The notes beneath the pieces are model-generated. The model made no database searches. It saw only the letters and a program-made list of their open reading frames with translations, and was not told the DNA's origin. A DNA stretch of 7,596 nt from assembly GCA_949935685.1 (NCBI GenBank), contig CATLGN010000070.1, positions 1 through 7,596 on the forward strand, read 5' to 3'. This document shows, piece after piece, positions 5,733 through 7,596 of this stretch. Made by a program: the position numbers and the translations under genes. The DNA comes from an uncultured Lachnospiraceae bacterium (lineage in GTDB: Bacteria; Bacillota; Clostridia; Lachnospirales; Lachnospiraceae). Numbering within the stretch: the stretch's first letter is position 1; each line of letters starts with the position of its first letter.

Positions 5733-5761
5733 TTGCGCTTCCACTGAAAAAAGTGTACAAT
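5733..5761 (+). promoter_or_regulatory. possible promoter of the chemoreceptor gene
   Basis: TTGCGC (5733-5738, 3 of 6 for -35) and TACAAT (5756-5761, 5 of 6 for -10) are 17 bp apart, downstream of the rubrerythrin terminator and 79 bp before the chemoreceptor ATG. The -35 is poor. No clear sigma-D motility promoter (TAAA with GCCGATAA) was found in 5680-5840. Confidence 0.35.
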
Positions 5762-5787
5762 GAAAAAAGCTTTATTTTATTTTTTTT

Positions 5788-5807
5788 GTGCAAAAAGGTG
5801 CAAAAAG
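5788..5807 (+). repeat. perfect tandem decamer GTGCAAAAAG x2
   Basis: GTGCAAAAAG occurs twice back to back (5788-5797 and 5798-5807), just upstream of the GGGGAGG ribosome binding site of the chemoreceptor and after a T-rich run. The 10-bp spacing equals about one helical turn, which suits a regulator site, but slippage in low-complexity DNA is an equally simple origin. Confidence 0.6.
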
Positions 5808-5840
5808 TTGGCATAAGCAAAAGAGGGGAGGACAGAAAAC

Positions 5841-7596
5841 ATGAAAGAGGAAAAACAAAGGGCGACAATTTCCATCAAGGTGAAACTTCTGGGAATTATT
5901 TTACCGGTTGTCATCCTGATTATGGTATTGCTGGTGGGAATTTCGTACTTTATTTCCCGCAGCATTATCCGGGGATATTCGGAGGATCTGCTGACATCTT
6001 CGATCGAAAATCAGGCCAATCAGATCGAGGCATGGCTGAATGAAAATCTTGCGGCGTTTCAGATGGCCAAGCAGGCGATCGAGCAGACGGATCCGCAGCC
6101 TGCAGAGCTGCAGGGCATACTGGACGGGTATTATGGGTTTAACGATAACTACCCGGATGGCTTATATATTGCGGATGCGGACGGCAATCTGATGAAAGCG
6201 TCCGGTTCCGGGAAGACGGATGCGGATCCGACCGGGACGGTATGGTATCAGGAAGGTCTGACAAGGTGGAATATGGGCTTTACGAAGGCGTATACGAATG
6301 ACGCCGGGGCGGAGGTGATCAGCGCTTCCGGCATATTAAAAAGCGATACGGGTGCGCTGCGGGTAATTTCAGCCGATCTGACGCTGGAGCGGATCAGCAT
6401 TATTGTAAACAGTTATATCGGTATGGACCAGGCGCGGGCGTTTCTTGTCAGCAGTACGGACGGGACGGTACTGGCGCATCATGAGAATGCGTTGATTTCT
6501 ACGAAACTGAGCGGTTCGAACGATGCGTTTCTGCGCGATATAGGGGAAAAGGTTGCCGGACGGGACTATGCGATGTCGGAAATCGATCATAATATGACGG
6601 CGTTTGCCCAAATCCAGGGGACAGACTGGATACTCGTATCCTATATTCCGACGGATGTGATCTATGCGGACATCAAGGGTGTCAGGACATTGATGATTGT
6701 GATCGGATTGTTATCGGTTCTTGTTCTGGCCGTTATGGTGGAGCGGGTTGTCCATATGGTGATTCGGCCGGTTAAGGAGCTGACAAGAGTGGTCACAGCC
6801 ATGACAGGCGGTGATTTTACAATTGAGGTAAAACGGGCCGGCAATGATGAAATCGGCGTGATGAGCCGGTATGTGGAGCGGTTTATCTCGTCCATGCGGG
6901 AAATGATCCGGTCGATTCATGCGGTTTCCGGCAGATTAAACGAACAGGCCGGCAACAGCGATGAGGTATCGGGTCAGATGTACGACGCTTCCCGTCTGCA
7001 GAGCCAGTCTATGAAAGAATTGAACACTACGGTGGAACAGCTTTCTCTCTCGGTCAATGAGATCGCCGATAATGCAACGACGCTGGCCATGGTCGTTGCC
7101 GATACAAAAGACGACGGCGAACAGGTGGAGAGCCGGATGAAGGAAACGGTTGCGGTTTCCGTGCGCGGCAAAGAAGATATGCAGCGCGTGGGCGGCGCCA
7201 TGAAAGACATCAATGTATCCATGCAGACGCTGCAGCAGGCCATTGACAAGGTCGGCAAGGCGTCGGAGGAGATCAACAATATCACAACGGTGATCGGAAA
7301 TATTGCCGACCAGACAGATCTGCTGTCACTGAACGCGTCGATCGAAGCGGCGAGAGCCGGCGAGGCCGGCCGTGGATTTGCCGTGGTGGCCGGTGAAATC
7401 GGGCATCTGGCGCAGACGAGTGCGGAAGCCGTACATAATATTGAAAATCTGATCGGCGAGATCAATGTACTGGTGGGAGATACGATCAGACAGACGGGAG
7501 AAAGCGTAAAAAATATCAACCACAGCAGTACGCTGGTGGGAGACGCACTGCGGACATTTGATACGATATACGGCAACATTGAGCAGGTCAACGGAC
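5841..7596 (+). CDS. methyl-accepting chemotaxis protein, dCache-type, 3' end missing
   Basis: An open frame of 585 codons runs off the right edge. TM1 is about residues 14-38, then an extracytoplasmic double-Cache-like sensor domain (about 40-275), TM2 (about 281-301), HAMP (about 301-355, with [11 protein letters not shown]) and the cytoplasmic signalling domain. The conserved hairpin tip is present: [20 protein letters not shown] around 493-512, then FAVVAGEI. It should form receptor arrays with CheA and CheW and steer flagellar motility. Judged by the hairpin centre near E508, roughly 100 or more residues are missing at the C-terminus. The start at 5841 has GGGGAGG (5825-5831) 9 nt upstream. 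The Cache pocket keeps W135-Y136, but the arginine usual two residues before that Trp in amino-acid-binding dCache receptors is T133, so an amino-acid ligand is not supported. Ligand unknown. Confidence 0.94.
   Translation, partial: MKEEKQRATISIKVKLLGIILPVVILIMVLLVGISYFISRSIIRGYSEDLLTSSIENQANQIEAWLNENLAAFQMAKQAIEQTDPQPAELQGILDGYYGFNDNYPDGLYIADADGNLMKASGSGKTDADPTGTVWYQEGLTRWNMGFTKAYTNDAGAEVISASGILKSDTGALRVISADLTLERISIIVNSYIGMDQARAFLVSSTDGTVLAHHENALISTKLSGSNDAFLRDIGEKVAGRDYAMSEIDHNMTAFAQIQGTDWILVSYIPTDVIYADIKGVRTLMIVIGLLSVLVLAVMVERVVHMVIRPVKELTRVVTAMTGGDFTIEVKRAGNDEIGVMSRYVERFISSMREMIRSIHAVSGRLNEQAGNSDEVSGQMYDASRLQSQSMKELNTTVEQLSLSVNEIADNATTLAMVVADTKDDGEQVESRMKETVAVSVRGKEDMQRVGGAMKDINVSMQTLQQAIDKVGKASEEINNITTVIGNIADQTDLLSLNASIEAARAGEAGRGFAVVAGEIGHLAQTSAEAVHNIENLIGEINVLVGDTIRQTGESVKNINHSSTLVGDALRTFDTIYGNIEQVNG

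Noticed and set aside
5680..5840. Sigma-D or sigma-54 promoter for the chemoreceptor
   Set aside because: TTGGCATAAGC superficially resembles a sigma-54 -24 element, but no TTGC partner lies at the right spacing. No TAAA/GCCGATAA pair is present.
7560..7596. Truncated or frameshifted chemoreceptor
   Set aside because: The reading frame is intact up to the last base; the missing C-terminus is only the window edge.
1..7596. Mobile element, CRISPR array, toxin-antitoxin or defence system
   Set aside because: No transposase, integrase, spaced repeats or defence-type domains were seen; the genes are housekeeping, signalling and stress functions typical of a core chromosome.

Overview
The window looks like chromosomal DNA from an anaerobic, motile member of the Clostridia, with Lachnospiraceae-like organisms the best guess. 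The reasons are moderate G+C, strong AGGAGG-type ribosome binding sites on every gene, a PerR regulator beside a reverse rubrerythrin, LuxS, and a chemoreceptor. The taxonomy is inferred from gene content only. There are eight real genes and all look intact. The last one, a chemoreceptor, is cut by the right edge. I see no rRNA, tRNA, CRISPR array, insertion sequence or phage gene.

Left half (24-4443, all on the minus strand, so read right to left): a sensor histidine kinase overlaps its OmpR-type response regulator by 23 bp. Next comes luxS behind its own strong promoter and a leader of about 190 nt, then mtnN 15 bp later, then an IclR-family regulator 28 bp further on. MtnN and LuxS are consecutive enzymes of S-adenosylhomocysteine detoxification: SAH to S-ribosylhomocysteine plus adenine, then homocysteine plus DPD, the AI-2 precursor. 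They form a compact methyl-cycle / AI-2 operon. The luxS promoter lies 1 bp beyond the response-regulator stop codon. There is therefore no terminator between the two units, and readthrough RNA from the two-component genes would enter the luxS leader.

Centre (4444-4619): a divergent, very AT-rich control region. It holds a minus-strand promoter for the kinase, a plus-strand TTGACA promoter for perR, and overlapping AT-only inverted repeats resembling a PerR box.

Right half (plus strand): perR (peroxide-sensing Fur-family repressor with all five regulatory metal ligands) and a reverse rubrerythrin (rubredoxin domain N-terminal to the diiron domain) form an anaerobe peroxide-defence pair. A strong terminator closes the pair. 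A Cache-type methyl-accepting chemotaxis protein then starts at 5841 and runs off the end.

The least explained part is the luxS leader (about 2053-2246). It contains a 13-codon ORF with an ideal Shine-Dalgarno and a GTG start. The stop codon of that ORF lies in the 3' arm of a possible hairpin followed by six U. Downstream are an octamer repeated 100 bp apart, a 13-bp palindrome, and a GNRA-capped hairpin near the luxS ribosome binding site. I do not recognise it as a known riboswitch class. It is the best candidate for something undescribed here, though the evidence is only sequence patterns read by eye.
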